A stretch of DNA of 64,000 nt. Origin: Flavimobilis soli. GTDB taxonomy: Bacteria; Actinomycetota; Actinomycetes; Actinomycetales; Cellulomonadaceae. The translations under genes were made by a program, and so were the position numbers. Positions 24,129 to 32,873 of this stretch are shown piece by piece. The notes beneath the pieces are model-generated. The model did not search any database, was not told where the DNA came from, and worked only from the letters and a program-made list of their open reading frames with translations. The DNA is taken from assembly GCF_002564025.1 (NCBI RefSeq), contig NZ_PDJH01000001.1:1736001-1800000 (forward strand), read 5' to 3'. The stretch's first letter is position 1. Each line of letters starts with the position of its first letter.

Positions 24129-26224
24129 TGGCGCACGACGCACCCCGAATCCTCGCCGGCCGCTACGAGGTCGGTGAGCTCATCGGCCGCGGTGGCATGG
24201 CCGAGGTTCACATCGGCCACGATGCCCGGCTCGGCCGTACGGTCGCGATCAAGATCCTGCGGTCGGACCTCGCACGGGACCCGAGCTTCCAGGCCCGGTT
24301 CCGCCGTGAGGCGCAGTCCGCGGCCGCGCTGAACCACCCGGCGATCGTCGCTGTCTACGACACGGGCGAGGAGACGTACACCGAGCCCTCGGGCGCCGTC
24401 TCGCACGTGCCGTTCATCGTCATGGAGTACGTCGAGGGCCACACCGTCCGCGACATCCTGCGCGACGGCCACGCCGTCCCGATCGACGAGGCCGTCGAGA
24501 TCGTCTCGGGCGTGCTCTCCGCGCTCGAGTACTCGCACCAGGCCGGCATCGTCCACCGCGACATCAAGCCTGCGAACGTCATGCTCACGCCCACGGGCGC
24601 GGTCAAGGTCATGGACTTCGGCATCGCCCGCGCGGTCGCCGACTCGGCAGCGACGATGACGCAGACCCAGGCCGTCATCGGCACCGCGCAGTACCTCTCG
24701 CCCGAGCAGGCGCGCGGCGAGTCCGTCGACGCCCGCTCCGACCTGTACTCGACCGGCTGCCTCCTCTACGAGCTGCTCACCGGCCGCCCGCCCTTCACGG
24801 GTGACTCGCCCGTGGCCGTGGCCTACCAGCACGTCCGGGAGGCGCCGCAGCGTCCCTCGGCGATCGCTGGCGACGTGCCCGAGGTCCTCGACCGCATCGC
24901 GCTCAAGGCTCTCGCCAAGGAGCGCGAGGCCCGCTACTCGACCGCGGCCGAGTTCCGCTCCGACCTCGAGTCGGCGCAGCACGGCGGGCGCCTCCAGGCC
25001 GGCCCGCTCGGCACGGTCATGGCCGCTGCGGCCGCGTCCGCGCTGCCCTCGCTCGGCGACCAGACGACGCAGGTCCTCGGCGGCAACGACGCCGCCACGC
25101 AGGCGTTCGCACCCGTCGGCGCGGCAGCCCCCGCAGCCGCGAGCCCGTCCGGCTGGGCCCCGACCGGGCTCGCAGCCCCGGCCGATCCGGCAGACGGTCC
25201 CGGGACCGACGTCGACGCGGAGAAGGACGCGCGCAAGCGCAAGACGCTCCTGTGGACGCTCATCACCATCGCCGTCGTGGCCGTCGTCGCGATCCTCGCG
25301 ATCTTGTTCTTCAACAAGGACAAGGAGATCCCGATGGTGACGGTGCCGACCCTCACGGGGATGAACGCCGAGGAGGCGACCGCCAAGCTCGACGCCGTCA
25401 ACCTCAAGATCAAGAAGGGCACCGAGGCGTCTTCCGTCGAGGAGGGCCTGTTCACACGTTCTGAGCCCGGTGCTGGCGCCGAGGTCGAGCCCGGCTCGAC
25501 CGTCTCCGTCTGGTTCTCGAGCGGCCCGGACGCCGCGAAGGTCCCCGACGTCTCCGGCCTCGACCAGGACTCGGCCCGGCAGAAGCTCACCGAGGCCGGC
25601 TTCCAGATCGCGACGTCGACCGAGTCCGAGCCTGGCGGCCAGATCGACAAGGATCGCGTCACGCGCACGGACCCGCCGGCCGGCGAGACCCTTCCCAAGG
25701 ACACGGTCATCAAGCTGTTCCTGTCGGACGGCACGGTCGAGATCCCCAAGGTCACCGGCCTCGACGTCGAGGACGCGAAGGCCAAGATCCGTGAGGTCGC
25801 CGGCACGAAGGTCAACGTCGAGACCCGCTACCAGCCCGACCCGGCAGACCCGGGCACGGTCATCGACCAGTCGCCGTCGGCCGGCCCGGTCCAGCACGGT
25901 CAGACGGTCACGCTGACGATTGCCGAGGAGATCCCCCCGGCGCAGCTCACGATCCCGTCCAACCTCGTCGGCATGACCGAGGCCGAGGCTCGTGCGGCGC
26001 TCCGCTCGGCCGGCTTCCCCGACGTCGAGATCGAGACCGAGAGCTCGACCGAGTTCGTCGCGGGCATCGTCATGGCGGTCGCGCCGCGAGGCGGCACGAC
26101 GGTCGACGAGGGCACGGTCATCACCCTGTTCGTCTCGAAGGGCCCCGGCCCCGCGCCGACGACGGAGGAGCCGCCCACCCAGGACCCGCCCGCTGGTGAC
26201 GACCAGGGCGAAGACGAGGGCTGA
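24128..26224 (+). CDS. pknB: Ser/Thr protein kinase PknB with PASTA domains
   Basis: The 698-residue receptor kinase has a kinase domain (12-275) with Lys42, HRDIKPANVM at 143-152 and DFGIARAV, including the TQTQ activation-loop threonines typical of PknB. A membrane helix lies at about 375-396. Four extracellular PASTA repeats follow, which in the family sense muropeptides or lipid II. It controls growth and cell-wall synthesis by phosphorylating FhaA, MviN-type pseudokinase and PbpA. The GTG start shares one base with the pknA stop. A Pro/Thr/Asp tail ends the protein. Confidence 0.96.
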   Translation: MAHDAPRILAGRYEVGELIGRGGMAEVHIGHDARLGRTVAIKILRSDLARDPSFQARFRREAQSAAALNHPAIVAVYDTGEETYTEPSGAVSHVPFIVMEYVEGHTVRDILRDGHAVPIDEAVEIVSGVLSALEYSHQAGIVHRDIKPANVMLTPTGAVKVMDFGIARAVADSAATMTQTQAVIGTAQYLSPEQARGESVDARSDLYSTGCLLYELLTGRPPFTGDSPVAVAYQHVREAPQRPSAIAGDVPEVLDRIALKALAKEREARYSTAAEFRSDLESAQHGGRLQAGPLGTVMAAAAASALPSLGDQTTQVLGGNDAATQAFAPVGAAAPAAASPSGWAPTGLAAPADPADGPGTDVDAEKDARKRKTLLWTLITIAVVAVVAILAILFFNKDKEIPMVTVPTLTGMNAEEATAKLDAVNLKIKKGTEASSVEEGLFTRSEPGAGAEVEPGSTVSVWFSSGPDAAKVPDVSGLDQDSARQKLTEAGFQIATSTESEPGGQIDKDRVTRTDPPAGETLPKDTVIKLFLSDGTVEIPKVTGLDVEDAKAKIREVAGTKVNVETRYQPDPADPGTVIDQSPSAGPVQHGQTVTLTIAEEIPPAQLTIPSNLVGMTEAEARAALRSAGFPDVEIETESSTEFVAGIVMAVAPRGGTTVDEGTVITLFVSKGPGPAPTTEEPPTQDPPAGDDQGEDEG

Positions 26225-26251
26225 CCTCACGGTCGCCTGACGCTGACGGAC

Positions 26252-26289
26252 GAGAGCCCCGGACCACCTCACGGTGGTCCGGGGCTCTC
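26252..26289. terminator. Bidirectional terminator after pknB
   Basis: A perfect 17-bp stem (26252-26268 with 26273-26289) with a TCAC loop separates the convergent pknB and trpG-like genes. It is the strongest stem in this part of the window. Confidence 0.85.
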
Positions 26290-26305
26290 CGCGTTCGTCG
26301 GGGCC

Positions 26306-26932
26306 TTACATGCGCACGAGGGGCGCCATCCCTGCCGAGCGCTCGACCGCGCCCTCGAGGCCTGCCAGCTCGAGCCAGTTGGCGAACAGGCGGTGCCCGC
26401 CCTCGGTCAGCACGGACTCGGGGTGGAACTGCACACCGTGCAGCGGCAGCTCACGGTGCTGCAGGCCCATGATGATGCCGGAGCCGGTCGTGGCCGTGAC
26501 CTCGAGCTCCGCCGGGACCGTGTCGCTGACGACGGCGAGCGAGTGGTAGCGCGTCGCGGTGAACGGGACGGGCAGGCCGGCGAGCACACCGTGGCCGTCG
26601 TGCTCGATCTGGCTCGTCTTGCCGTGCATGAGCTCGGGAGCGTGCGTGACGGTGGCACCGAACGCCTCGCCGAGGGCCTGGTGGCCGAGGCAGACGCCGA
26701 GCATCGGCACGCGCGCCTCCGCGCAGTGCCGGATGACGTCGAGGCTGCGCCCCGCCTCAGCAGGGGTTCCCGGACCGGGCGACACGAGGACGCCGTCGAC
26801 CCCCTGCCAGTCCTCGGGCGCGGGCACCTGGTCGTTGCGGACCACGACGGTCTCGGCGCCGAGGTGGTCGAGGTAGCCGACGATCGTGTAGACGAAAGAG
26901 TCGTAGTTGTCGACGACAAGGATGCGCGTCAT
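26306..26932 (-). CDS. trpG: Glutamine amidotransferase, anthranilate/aminodeoxychorismate synthase component II
   Basis: The 208-residue class I glutamine amidotransferase releases ammonia from glutamine for chorismate amination. Cys81 in GVCLGHQ is the nucleophile, and the His-Glu pair is in GVQFHPESVLTEGG near 172-175. NYDSFVYT at the start is typical of TrpG/PabA. The partner subunit is not in the window, so tryptophan versus folate use is open; the equivalent gene beside pknB in Mycobacterium is annotated trpG. The ATG at 26932 is used because longer readings lack family sequence. Confidence 0.88.
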   Translation of the reverse strand: MTRILVVDNYDSFVYTIVGYLDHLGAETVVVRNDQVPAPEDWQGVDGVLVSPGPGTPAEAGRSLDVIRHCAEARVPMLGVCLGHQALGEAFGATVTHAPELMHGKTSQIEHDGHGVLAGLPVPFTATRYHSLAVVSDTVPAELEVTATTGSGIIMGLQHRELPLHGVQFHPESVLTEGGHRLFANWLELAGLEGAVERSAGMAPLVRM

Positions 26933-26967
26933 AGGTGGCCTCGTGCTTCGTTCCGGGTCTCGCTGGG

Positions 26968-27156
26968 TCAGGTTCGGCGCGGCAGGCCCGCCGAGGCCTG
27001 CTCGACGGTCTGCTCGTTGAAGGGCATGTGCTCCGCGACGAGCGGGAACAACCATTCGAAGGCGATCACGACGGCCGCGACCGCGAGCACCGCCAGGACG
27101 AGGATCTTCGCCCACGCGGGCCCGGGCAGTGCCCGCCACAACGCTGCGTACATCAT
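26968..27156 (-). CDS. Small membrane protein, 62 residues, coupled to sortase E
   Basis: The ORF starts MMYAALWRALPGPAWAKILV and has one long hydrophobic helix (about 15-40) followed by a short tail ending ASAGLPRRT. Its start overlaps the sortase stop by four bases (ATGA), so it is translationally coupled. Small one-helix proteins at this place, between sortase E and the amidotransferase, recur in related actinobacteria, which supports a real gene. Function is unknown; a helper role for the sortase is only a guess. Confidence 0.75.
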   Translation of the reverse strand: MMYAALWRALPGPAWAKILVLAVLAVAAVVIAFEWLFPLVAEHMPFNEQTVEQASAGLPRRT

Positions 27157-27902
27157 GCGCCTTCCGTGAGGGCGGCGGGCACTCCGTCCGCGACGGGCAT
27201 CCATCCCTCGAGCTCGCCGTGGACGATGTAGCGCTCGCGTGCCGAGAACATGGGGTGGCAGGCGGTGAGCGTGATCATGGCGCGCTCCGGTGCCGCCTCG
27301 GGTTCGCCCGGCACGGGCGCGATCACGTCGACCTGCTCGGGCAGGACGATCTGGTGACTGGTCACGCGGTAGACGAACCAGGCCTCGGGGGTGCGCACGA
27401 CGAGGGCGTCGCCAGTCTCGAGCTCCGCGACGCGGTTGAACGGCTTGCCGTACGTGGTGCGGTGGCCGGCGACGGCGAAGTTGCCGGTGCCGCCCGGCAT
27501 CGCGGTTCCTGGGTAGTGCCCGCCTGAGCCGGTGTCGAGGATCGTCGGCCGGTCGACGCCTTGACGGACCGTCACGGGGTCGTGGCCGTCCCAGCGCGGG
27601 ACGTACAGGAGCGCGATCGTGTCGCCGTCGGCCGCGGGCTCCTCGAGCGCGGGCGGCGCGTCGGTGCGCAGCTGCGCGACGGGTGCGTCGTCGGCGGGTG
27701 GGTCGGCCCAGTCGAGCTGGGCGACGATCTGCTCCTGGACGCGGCCCGCCTGGACGTCGGTCCACCACAGCTGCCAGACGACGAAGAGGCCGAGCACGAC
27801 GCCGACCGTGATGAGGAGCTCGCCGACGACGCCGACGACCGCATACGCGACGTCGCTCGCTCGCCGTCGTGGCGCGGTCCGCCGCTCTTCCGTCCGCGTC
27901 AC
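27153..27902 (-). CDS. Class E sortase
   Basis: The 249-residue protein has an N-terminal membrane anchor (about 18-42) and an extracellular sortase domain. Cys215 in TLTACHP is the nucleophile, the catalytic His is in AVAGHRTTYG near 148, and the Arg is in SARERYIVHG near 223. The domain order and high GC setting match class E, which anchors proteins with LAXTG-type signals to peptidoglycan. The GTG at 27902 overlaps the DUF881 stop by four bases and is preferred to a longer upstream reading that is Arg-rich shadow sequence. Confidence 0.92.
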   Translation of the reverse strand: MTRTEERRTAPRRRASDVAYAVVGVVGELLITVGVVLGLFVVWQLWWTDVQAGRVQEQIVAQLDWADPPADDAPVAQLRTDAPPALEEPAADGDTIALLYVPRWDGHDPVTVRQGVDRPTILDTGSGGHYPGTAMPGGTGNFAVAGHRTTYGKPFNRVAELETGDALVVRTPEAWFVYRVTSHQIVLPEQVDVIAPVPGEPEAAPERAMITLTACHPMFSARERYIVHGELEGWMPVADGVPAALTEGA

Positions 27903-28651
27903 GGCAGCACGTCGACGCCGGAGGGGACGTCGGCCTGGGCGAGCTCGGCGGGCAGGCTGCCCGCGGGGACCTGGAGCGTGTCGACGACGTCGACGCTCCA
28001 GCCGAGGCCGACCTGGTCGACCCACTGGCGGTAGACCTGGATCTCACGCGACGCGTCGAGGGCGGCCGTGAGGGCGTTCGGGTCGCCGATCGCCTCGACG
28101 CGGTAGGGCGGCGAGTAGACCCGGCCACCGAGGGAGAGCACGTTCCCGACGCACCGGAAGGCCGTCGAGACGGTCACGCGCTGTCCCTGGAGGGTCATGG
28201 CCTCGGCTCCCCCCGCCCACAGGGCGTTGATGACGGCTTCGAGGTCCTGCTGGTGCACGACGAGCGAGTCGGGCCGCACGGTCGCGCTCAACGGCGTCGA
28301 CGCCGGGGCGTCGTCGAGGGTGACCCGGAGCCCGGGACCCGTCACGGCGACAGTCCCCGCGACGATCGCGTCGCGCTGCGCGACGGCGGTCTCCCCCGGC
28401 GCGTCGACGTCCGTCGGGTTGGCGAGGATCGTGTCGATCTCTGCGGTGATCTGGTCGACCTGCTCGCCGAGCTCGCGGACGCGGTCGTTCTCGATCTCGA
28501 CGAGCTCCGCGAGGTTGGTGGCGTGCCGCTCGCCCCCGCTGCGCGAGAGACGGGCGTTGGCCGTGAAGAGCAAGCCCGCGAGGGCGAGCACGAGGGTCAC
28601 GGCGACGGTCGCCCGCACAGGCCGCTGGCCGCCCGCGACGACGTCACGCAT
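27899..28651 (-). CDS. DUF881 family membrane-anchored protein
   Basis: The 250-residue protein has a short cytoplasmic start, a membrane helix (about 13-33), a coiled-coil section (about 45-85, VEIENDRVRELGEQVDQI) and the DUF881 fold, with GPGLRVTLDDAP and the VINALWAGGAEAMTLQGQR motif. DUF881 proteins lie beside crgA and sortase genes across Actinobacteria and are thought to act in division or envelope assembly; the biochemical role is unknown. GGAAGGGAG precedes the ATG at 28651, favoured over a GTG 18 bases upstream. Confidence 0.88.
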   Translation of the reverse strand: MRDVVAGGQRPVRATVAVTLVLALAGLLFTANARLSRSGGERHATNLAELVEIENDRVRELGEQVDQITAEIDTILANPTDVDAPGETAVAQRDAIVAGTVAVTGPGLRVTLDDAPASTPLSATVRPDSLVVHQQDLEAVINALWAGGAEAMTLQGQRVTVSTAFRCVGNVLSLGGRVYSPPYRVEAIGDPNALTAALDASREIQVYRQWVDQVGLGWSVDVVDTLQVPAGSLPAELAQADVPSGVDVLP

Positions 28652-28777
28652 GGCGGCGCTCCCTTCCACGGCTTCGACCTGCGGGGCATGTTACGGCAGG
28701 ACCACTAGGCTATGGCTTGAAACGCGGATCGTCATGGTCCGCCCGACCGACACAGCAGCAGGACAGGAGCCGTCTCC

Positions 28778-29083
28778 GTGACCGAATCCAAGTCGTCCGA
28801 GAACGACAACGCGGGCGAGAAGGTCGTCCTGCCACCTTCCGTGAAGAAGGAGCGGGCGAAGAAGGCCAAGTCGAGCAGCGCGCCGGTGAAGGCCGCGTCG
28901 ACGGTCAACCCGCGCTGGCTCGTGCCGACCATGCTCGGGCTCATGATCGCGGGCCTCGTCTATGTCGTGGTGGCCTACCTCGCCCAGATGCAGTACCCGA
29001 TCCCGGGGATCAGGAACTGGAACCTCGTCGTGGGCTTCGCGCTCATGATCGCGGGCTTCGGCCTGACGACGCGTTGGAAGTAG
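28778..29083 (+). CDS. crgA: Cell division protein CrgA
   Basis: The 101-residue protein has a charged Lys/Ser-rich N-terminus and two membrane helices (about 48-68 and 80-97) joined by a short loop (MQYPIPGIRNWN). NPRWLVPTM before the first helix is the family hallmark. CrgA is an actinobacterial division-site protein that coordinates FtsZ, FtsQ, FtsI and the shape proteins. It begins with GTG 126 bases from the divergent DUF881 gene and has its own terminator. Confidence 0.95.
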   Translation: MTESKSSENDNAGEKVVLPPSVKKERAKKAKSSSAPVKAASTVNPRWLVPTMLGLMIAGLVYVVVAYLAQMQYPIPGIRNWNLVVGFALMIAGFGLTTRWK

Positions 29084-29101
29084 CCGCGGGAGCCTCGTCG
29101 C

Positions 29102-29132
29102 GACGGCGTCACCCCTTCGGGGGTGGCGCCGT
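29102..29132 (+). terminator. Terminator of crgA
   Basis: A stem of about 13 pairs including one T-G wobble (29102-29114 with 29119-29131) and a TTCG tetraloop is followed by TCGTC. The T tract is weak, but position right after crgA fits. Confidence 0.7.
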
Positions 29133-29225
29133 TCGTCGTCTCTGCCGAGGGCAGGAGCGTGCTGGAGGGCGCCGTCCCCGGGGTTGTGCACAGTTCACGG
29201 TCTTCCCCAGCGCCCTGTCCCCAGT

Positions 29226-29316
29226 GGTGGACAAGGGTGTGGATAACTACAGCGATGTAATTCCACATCTGTGAGCAACCCTGTGGAGAACTGTGGACAA
29301 CGCAAGTTGTCCACAG
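29226..29316. promoter_or_regulatory. Cluster of DnaA boxes away from oriC
   Basis: TGTGGATAA at 29238-29246 is the complement of the consensus TTATCCACA. TGTGGACAA (29292-29300) and TTGTCCACA (29307-29315) are two perfect actinobacterial boxes facing each other inside an 11-bp perfect inverted repeat (29291-29301 with 29306-29316). Weaker copies are GGTGGACAA (29226-29234) and TGTGGAGAA (29282-29290). The cluster lies 16 kb from oriC between crgA and rhomboid. It may titrate DnaA or regulate neighbours; the hairpin could also end the rhomboid transcript. Confidence 0.6.
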
Positions 29317-29319
29317 GCG

Positions 29320-30168
29320 CTACACCATCGAGTACTTGACGATCGTCATCGCCGCAAGCACCGCAGCCGTCAGCACAGGGATCGCGAAAGCCCAGGCGGT
29401 GCGCCGTTCCCGCGGCGCGTAGGCGTAGCCGGCACCCATGATCGCGCCGACCACGAACCCGCCCAGGTGCGCCTGCCAGGCGATCCCCGGGAGGATGAAC
29501 CCGAGCACGAAGTTGATCGCGATGACGCCGTAGAGCTGTGCGCTGCTCGCGTCGAAGCGTCGCAGCACGACCATGAACGCGCCGAAAAGGCCGAAGATCG
29601 CGCCCGAGGCGCCGGGCACGAGCGTCTCCCACGAAGTGCTGCCCGGGGACGCGAGGAGCAGGTAGCCGACCGACCCCGCGATCGCCGTGAGCAGGTAGAG
29701 CGACAGGAACCGACCGATTCCCAGCAGACGCTCGAGGATCGGGCCGACCATCCAGAGCGCGTACATGTTGAGCAGGATGTGGAAGATCGAGCTCGAGTGG
29801 AGGAACGCCGTCGTGAGGAACCGGTAGGGCTCCACGTCACCGATCCACGGCGTGAACACCCAGCGCGCCGTCCAGTCGCCGAACGGAAGGACGTTCTGCA
29901 GCACGTAGCTGACGACGCACAGCACGATCATCGTGATCGTCGCGACGGGCTTCGTCGTCCGCACGCGCGCGCCGAGCGCCGAGCGCTCGGGCCGCGCCGC
30001 CTTCTGCTGCTGCCGCACGCAGTCGACGCACTGGACGCCGACCGCCGCGGGCCGTTGGCACTCCGGGCAGGCGGGGCGCTCGCACCGCTGGCAGGTCACG
30101 AAGGACACCCGGTCGGGGTGCCGGGGACAGACAGGGGCCGCCGCAGCCCCGTCGTTCGCGCTCGTCAT
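29320..30168 (-). CDS. Rhomboid-family intramembrane serine protease with zinc ribbon
   Basis: The 282-residue protein has an N-terminal zinc-ribbon module with four CxxC/CxxH-type pairs (CPRHP, CQRCERPACPEC, CVDCV; residues 14-50), then six membrane helices. The catalytic serine is Ser188 in GASGAIFG and the catalytic His is 234 in WQAHLGGFVVG. It would cleave membrane proteins within the bilayer. The zinc-ribbon N-terminus is common in actinobacterial rhomboids. Substrates are unknown. It is 52 bases downstream of the cyclophilin gene in the same direction and may share its transcript. Confidence 0.92.
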   Translation of the reverse strand: MTSANDGAAAAPVCPRHPDRVSFVTCQRCERPACPECQRPAAVGVQCVDCVRQQQKAARPERSALGARVRTTKPVATITMIVLCVVSYVLQNVLPFGDWTARWVFTPWIGDVEPYRFLTTAFLHSSSIFHILLNMYALWMVGPILERLLGIGRFLSLYLLTAIAGSVGYLLLASPGSTSWETLVPGASGAIFGLFGAFMVVLRRFDASSAQLYGVIAINFVLGFILPGIAWQAHLGGFVVGAIMGAGYAYAPRERRTAWAFAIPVLTAAVLAAMTIVKYSMV

Positions 30169-30220
30169 GCTCTCGCTCTCCTGGGGTTGCGGCGGCCCTC
30201 GTGGTCGCTGCTGTCGACGA

Positions 30221-30760
30221 TCAGTTCTCGATGGTCACCGAGCTGATCACGATGTCCTCGACGGGACGGTCGCCCGGACGCACGCGCGTGCTGGCGATCG
30301 CGTCGACGACGGCGCGCGAGGCGTCGTCGGCGACCTTGCCGAAGATCGTGTGCTTGCCGTTGAGCCACGGGGTCGGGGCGACGGAGATGAAGAACTGCGA
30401 GCCGTTCGTGCCCTCGGCCTCACCCGTGATCGGGTTGCGGCGCGTACCCGCGTTGGCCATGGCCAGCAGGTAGGGCTCGGAGAACTGCAGCTCCGGGTGG
30501 ATCTCGTCGTTGAACTTGTAGCCCGGGTCGCCGGTACCCGTGCCGAGCGGGCAGCCGCCCTGGATCATGAAGCCGTCGATGACGCGGTGGAACACCAGAC
30601 CGTCGTAGAACGGCGCGTTGGAGGACTCGCCGGTCTTGGGGTCCGTCCACGTCTTGGAGCCGGTCGCGAGACCCGTGAAGTTCTCGACCGTCTTCGGAGC
30701 GTGGTTCGGGAACAGCTCGATGCGGATGTCACCAGAAGTGGTGTGCAGGGTTGCGAACAT
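30221..30760 (-). CDS. ppiA: Peptidyl-prolyl cis-trans isomerase, cyclophilin type
   Basis: The 179-residue cytoplasmic cyclophilin catalyses proline isomerisation during folding. Catalytic and binding motifs FHRVIDGFMIQGG, MANAG, NGSQFFI and W-LNGKHTIFG are all present. It has no signal peptide. GGGAG lies ten bases before the ATG at 30760; another ATG nine bases upstream overlaps that site and is less likely. Its neighbours give no specific client. Confidence 0.95.
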   Translation of the reverse strand: MFATLHTTSGDIRIELFPNHAPKTVENFTGLATGSKTWTDPKTGESSNAPFYDGLVFHRVIDGFMIQGGCPLGTGTGDPGYKFNDEIHPELQFSEPYLLAMANAGTRRNPITGEAEGTNGSQFFISVAPTPWLNGKHTIFGKVADDASRAVVDAIASTRVRPGDRPVEDIVISSVTIEN

Positions 30761-30871
30761 GTGCGCCATTCTCCCACGAACATCCTCGTCGGGACCGCTG
30801 CGGGAGGGTCGCTCTGGTGGCAGAGTAGTGAGGACCACCACGCACAGGCACGTCACCGCTCAGGAGGACAC

Positions 30872-31963
30872 ATGTCGCACGGCATCCGCAGCTCGGCCCG
30901 GGAAGCCCTCGAGTCGATCGACTCCGAGAAGGTCAAGGACCAGGCCGCAGCCGCTGCGGCGGCAGTCGGCGAGGCTGGCGCGCAGGCCTCGCAGGTAGCC
31001 GCGCACCTCGCGAACCAGGCGAAGGACGCCGCCGCTGCGGCGCTCGACTGGAGCCAGCCGCGTCTCGAGGCGTTCCGCGAGTGGCTGCAGCCGCGCATCG
31101 AGAAGGCGTGGGACGAGGGCGTCCAGGCGGCGGCCCCCCAGGTCGAGAAGGCCGCTCTCAAGGCTGCGCCGGTGATCGACACGGCGCACGACAAGCTCGT
31201 CGAGGACTATCTGCCGCGACTCGTCGCCGCGTTCAACGCGGCAGCGGCGTCGGCCGCGGAGAAGTCGGGACACGCGGCGGAGAGCGCCGCGGACGTGCTC
31301 TCGCGCGTGGCCGACGACGTCGCGGACAAGGCGGGCAGCAGCAGCAGCAAGGTCGCGGCCGCCGCGGGCGGGCGCGTGGCCAAGAACGCGGACAAGCTTG
31401 CGGGCATCGCCGAGCAGGCCGCCAAGAGCGCCGAGAAGGCGCAGGGCAAGAGCGGCAAGGGCAAGGCGTTCTGGTGGGTCGCCGGCACGGCGGCCGCCGC
31501 CGGTGGCGCGTACGTCGTCTGGAAGAAGTCGCAGCCCGAGGTCGACCCGTGGGCGGAGCCCTGGGAGAAGGTCGAGGGCAGCACGTTCGAGGACTTCGTC
31601 GAGGAGACGAAGGACGCGGTCGGCAACGCCGCCGAGGTCGTCGGGGAGGCTGCGGGCGTGACCGTCGCCAAGACCAAGGAGACGGCCGAGGAGCTCGCGG
31701 AGAAGGCGGCGGAGGCCCGTGAGGAGCTCGCGGACAAGGTCGACGAGGTCAAGGCCTCCGCGAAGAAGGCTGCCGACAAGGTCCGTTCCTCGGCACCGAA
31801 GCCCAAGGCTCCGGCGAAGCCGAAGCCGAAGCCGACGCCGCCCGCGGGTGACGCCGCACCGGCGAGCGAGGGCGCGACGGGCGGGGCCACCTCTGCGAGC
31901 CCCGACGTCGCGACGACCGACCCCACTGCCGACGCTCCCGCGAAGCTCACGGACGACGCCTGA
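30872..31963 (+). CDS. Ala/Lys-rich single-pass membrane protein of unknown function
   Basis: The 363-residue protein starts MSHGIRSSAREALESIDSEK after GGAGG. Residues 20-190 and 225-300 are heptad-like helical repeats rich in Ala, Glu and Lys (AAEKA, VADKA), with one membrane helix at 200-217 and a Pro/Lys tail. Similar long amphipathic helices occur in apolipoprotein-like and LEA-like proteins, but I recognise no named family. The membrane helix in the middle suggests a scaffold spanning the membrane. A strong terminator follows. Composition bias is extreme, so distant homology claims should be treated carefully. Confidence 0.72.
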   Translation: MSHGIRSSAREALESIDSEKVKDQAAAAAAAVGEAGAQASQVAAHLANQAKDAAAAALDWSQPRLEAFREWLQPRIEKAWDEGVQAAAPQVEKAALKAAPVIDTAHDKLVEDYLPRLVAAFNAAAASAAEKSGHAAESAADVLSRVADDVADKAGSSSSKVAAAAGGRVAKNADKLAGIAEQAAKSAEKAQGKSGKGKAFWWVAGTAAAAGGAYVVWKKSQPEVDPWAEPWEKVEGSTFEDFVEETKDAVGNAAEVVGEAAGVTVAKTKETAEELAEKAAEAREELADKVDEVKASAKKAADKVRSSAPKPKAPAKPKPKPTPPAGDAAPASEGATGGATSASPDVATTDPTADAPAKLTDDA

Positions 31964-31982
31964 CGCTCGTCCCCTGACGCCA

Positions 31983-32018
31983 CGACGGCGCCGCACCCGT
32001 CGGGGTGCGGCGCCGTCG
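31983..32018. terminator. Bidirectional terminator
   Basis: A perfect 16-bp stem (31983-31998 with 32003-32018) with a GTCG loop separates the convergent coiled-coil and ABC-permease genes. Confidence 0.85.
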
Positions 32019-32036
32019 TCGTCCCTGCCCTGAGGT

Positions 32037-32873
32037 TCAGCTCATCGCGCCGGAATAACGACGCACCTCCCTGTTCCACAGGACGACGACGAGCAGCACG
32101 ACCGCGGCCGTGACAAGCACAGCGGCGAGCACCATCCACATCGACGTCATCCCGAACATGACCTGGGCGGGGACCGTGGCCACGAACGACACGGGGACGA
32201 CCCAGGTGAGCAGCACCTGGAGCACGCGGCCGTACAGCGGCGTCGGGACGCGCGCGAGGTTGTGGCCGGCGTGCAGCAGGAAGCTCGCGTCGAACTGGAC
32301 CTGCGTGAGCACCTTGTAGCTCGTGAGCACGCCGAACACCCACATGAGCACGAGCCCGCACACGAGGCAGACGAGGCTCGCGACGAGAGCAGCGGGCGAC
32401 GTCGGCCCGCCACCCGTGACCACCGCCCCGACCGCGAGCACGACCGCCAGCAGGATCTTCGGAAGGTCCTGGACGCCGAGCGTGCCGAGCGAGCACATGA
32501 TGAGCGACCGCACGGGGCGCAGCAGGACGGCGTCGAGCGCGCCCGTCTGCACCTGCCTGCCCCACTGGCCGATGTTCGGCACGATGATGATCCACATCAC
32601 CGCGTCCATCAGGTACCAGATCGCCAGGAGGTACATCAGTCGCGGGAGCGTCCAGCCACCTGCCCCGTCGGTGTGCAGCGTCAGGACGATCGAGGGCACG
32701 GCCGAGACGCCGAGCCAGACGAGCGAGACCACGGTGCCGGTGATCAGGTCGCCGCGGTACTCGGCGGCGCCGGACAGCGCCGCCCGCCACCCGCACCACA
32801 CGACCGCGAGCGTGTGGCGGAGCGTGCCGACCTGCTGCCGCTCCGGGCTCGTGACGCTGGTCTGCGTACTCAT
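32037..32873 (-). CDS. ABC-2 family permease, second subunit
   Basis: The 278-residue membrane protein starts MSTQTSVTSPERQQVGTLRH and has six hydrophobic segments. It resembles the ABC-2 permeases of the DUF990/YbfB-like export group that come in pairs with an ATPase. It is the last gene of a three-gene exporter operon; its ATG overlaps the stop of the previous permease by four bases. The substrate is unknown; members often export lipids, antibiotics or daunorubicin-like compounds. Confidence 0.85.
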   Translation of the reverse strand: MSTQTSVTSPERQQVGTLRHTLAVVWCGWRAALSGAAEYRGDLITGTVVSLVWLGVSAVPSIVLTLHTDGAGGWTLPRLMYLLAIWYLMDAVMWIIIVPNIGQWGRQVQTGALDAVLLRPVRSLIMCSLGTLGVQDLPKILLAVVLAVGAVVTGGGPTSPAALVASLVCLVCGLVLMWVFGVLTSYKVLTQVQFDASFLLHAGHNLARVPTPLYGRVLQVLLTWVVPVSFVATVPAQVMFGMTSMWMVLAAVLVTAAVVLLVVVLWNREVRRYSGAMS

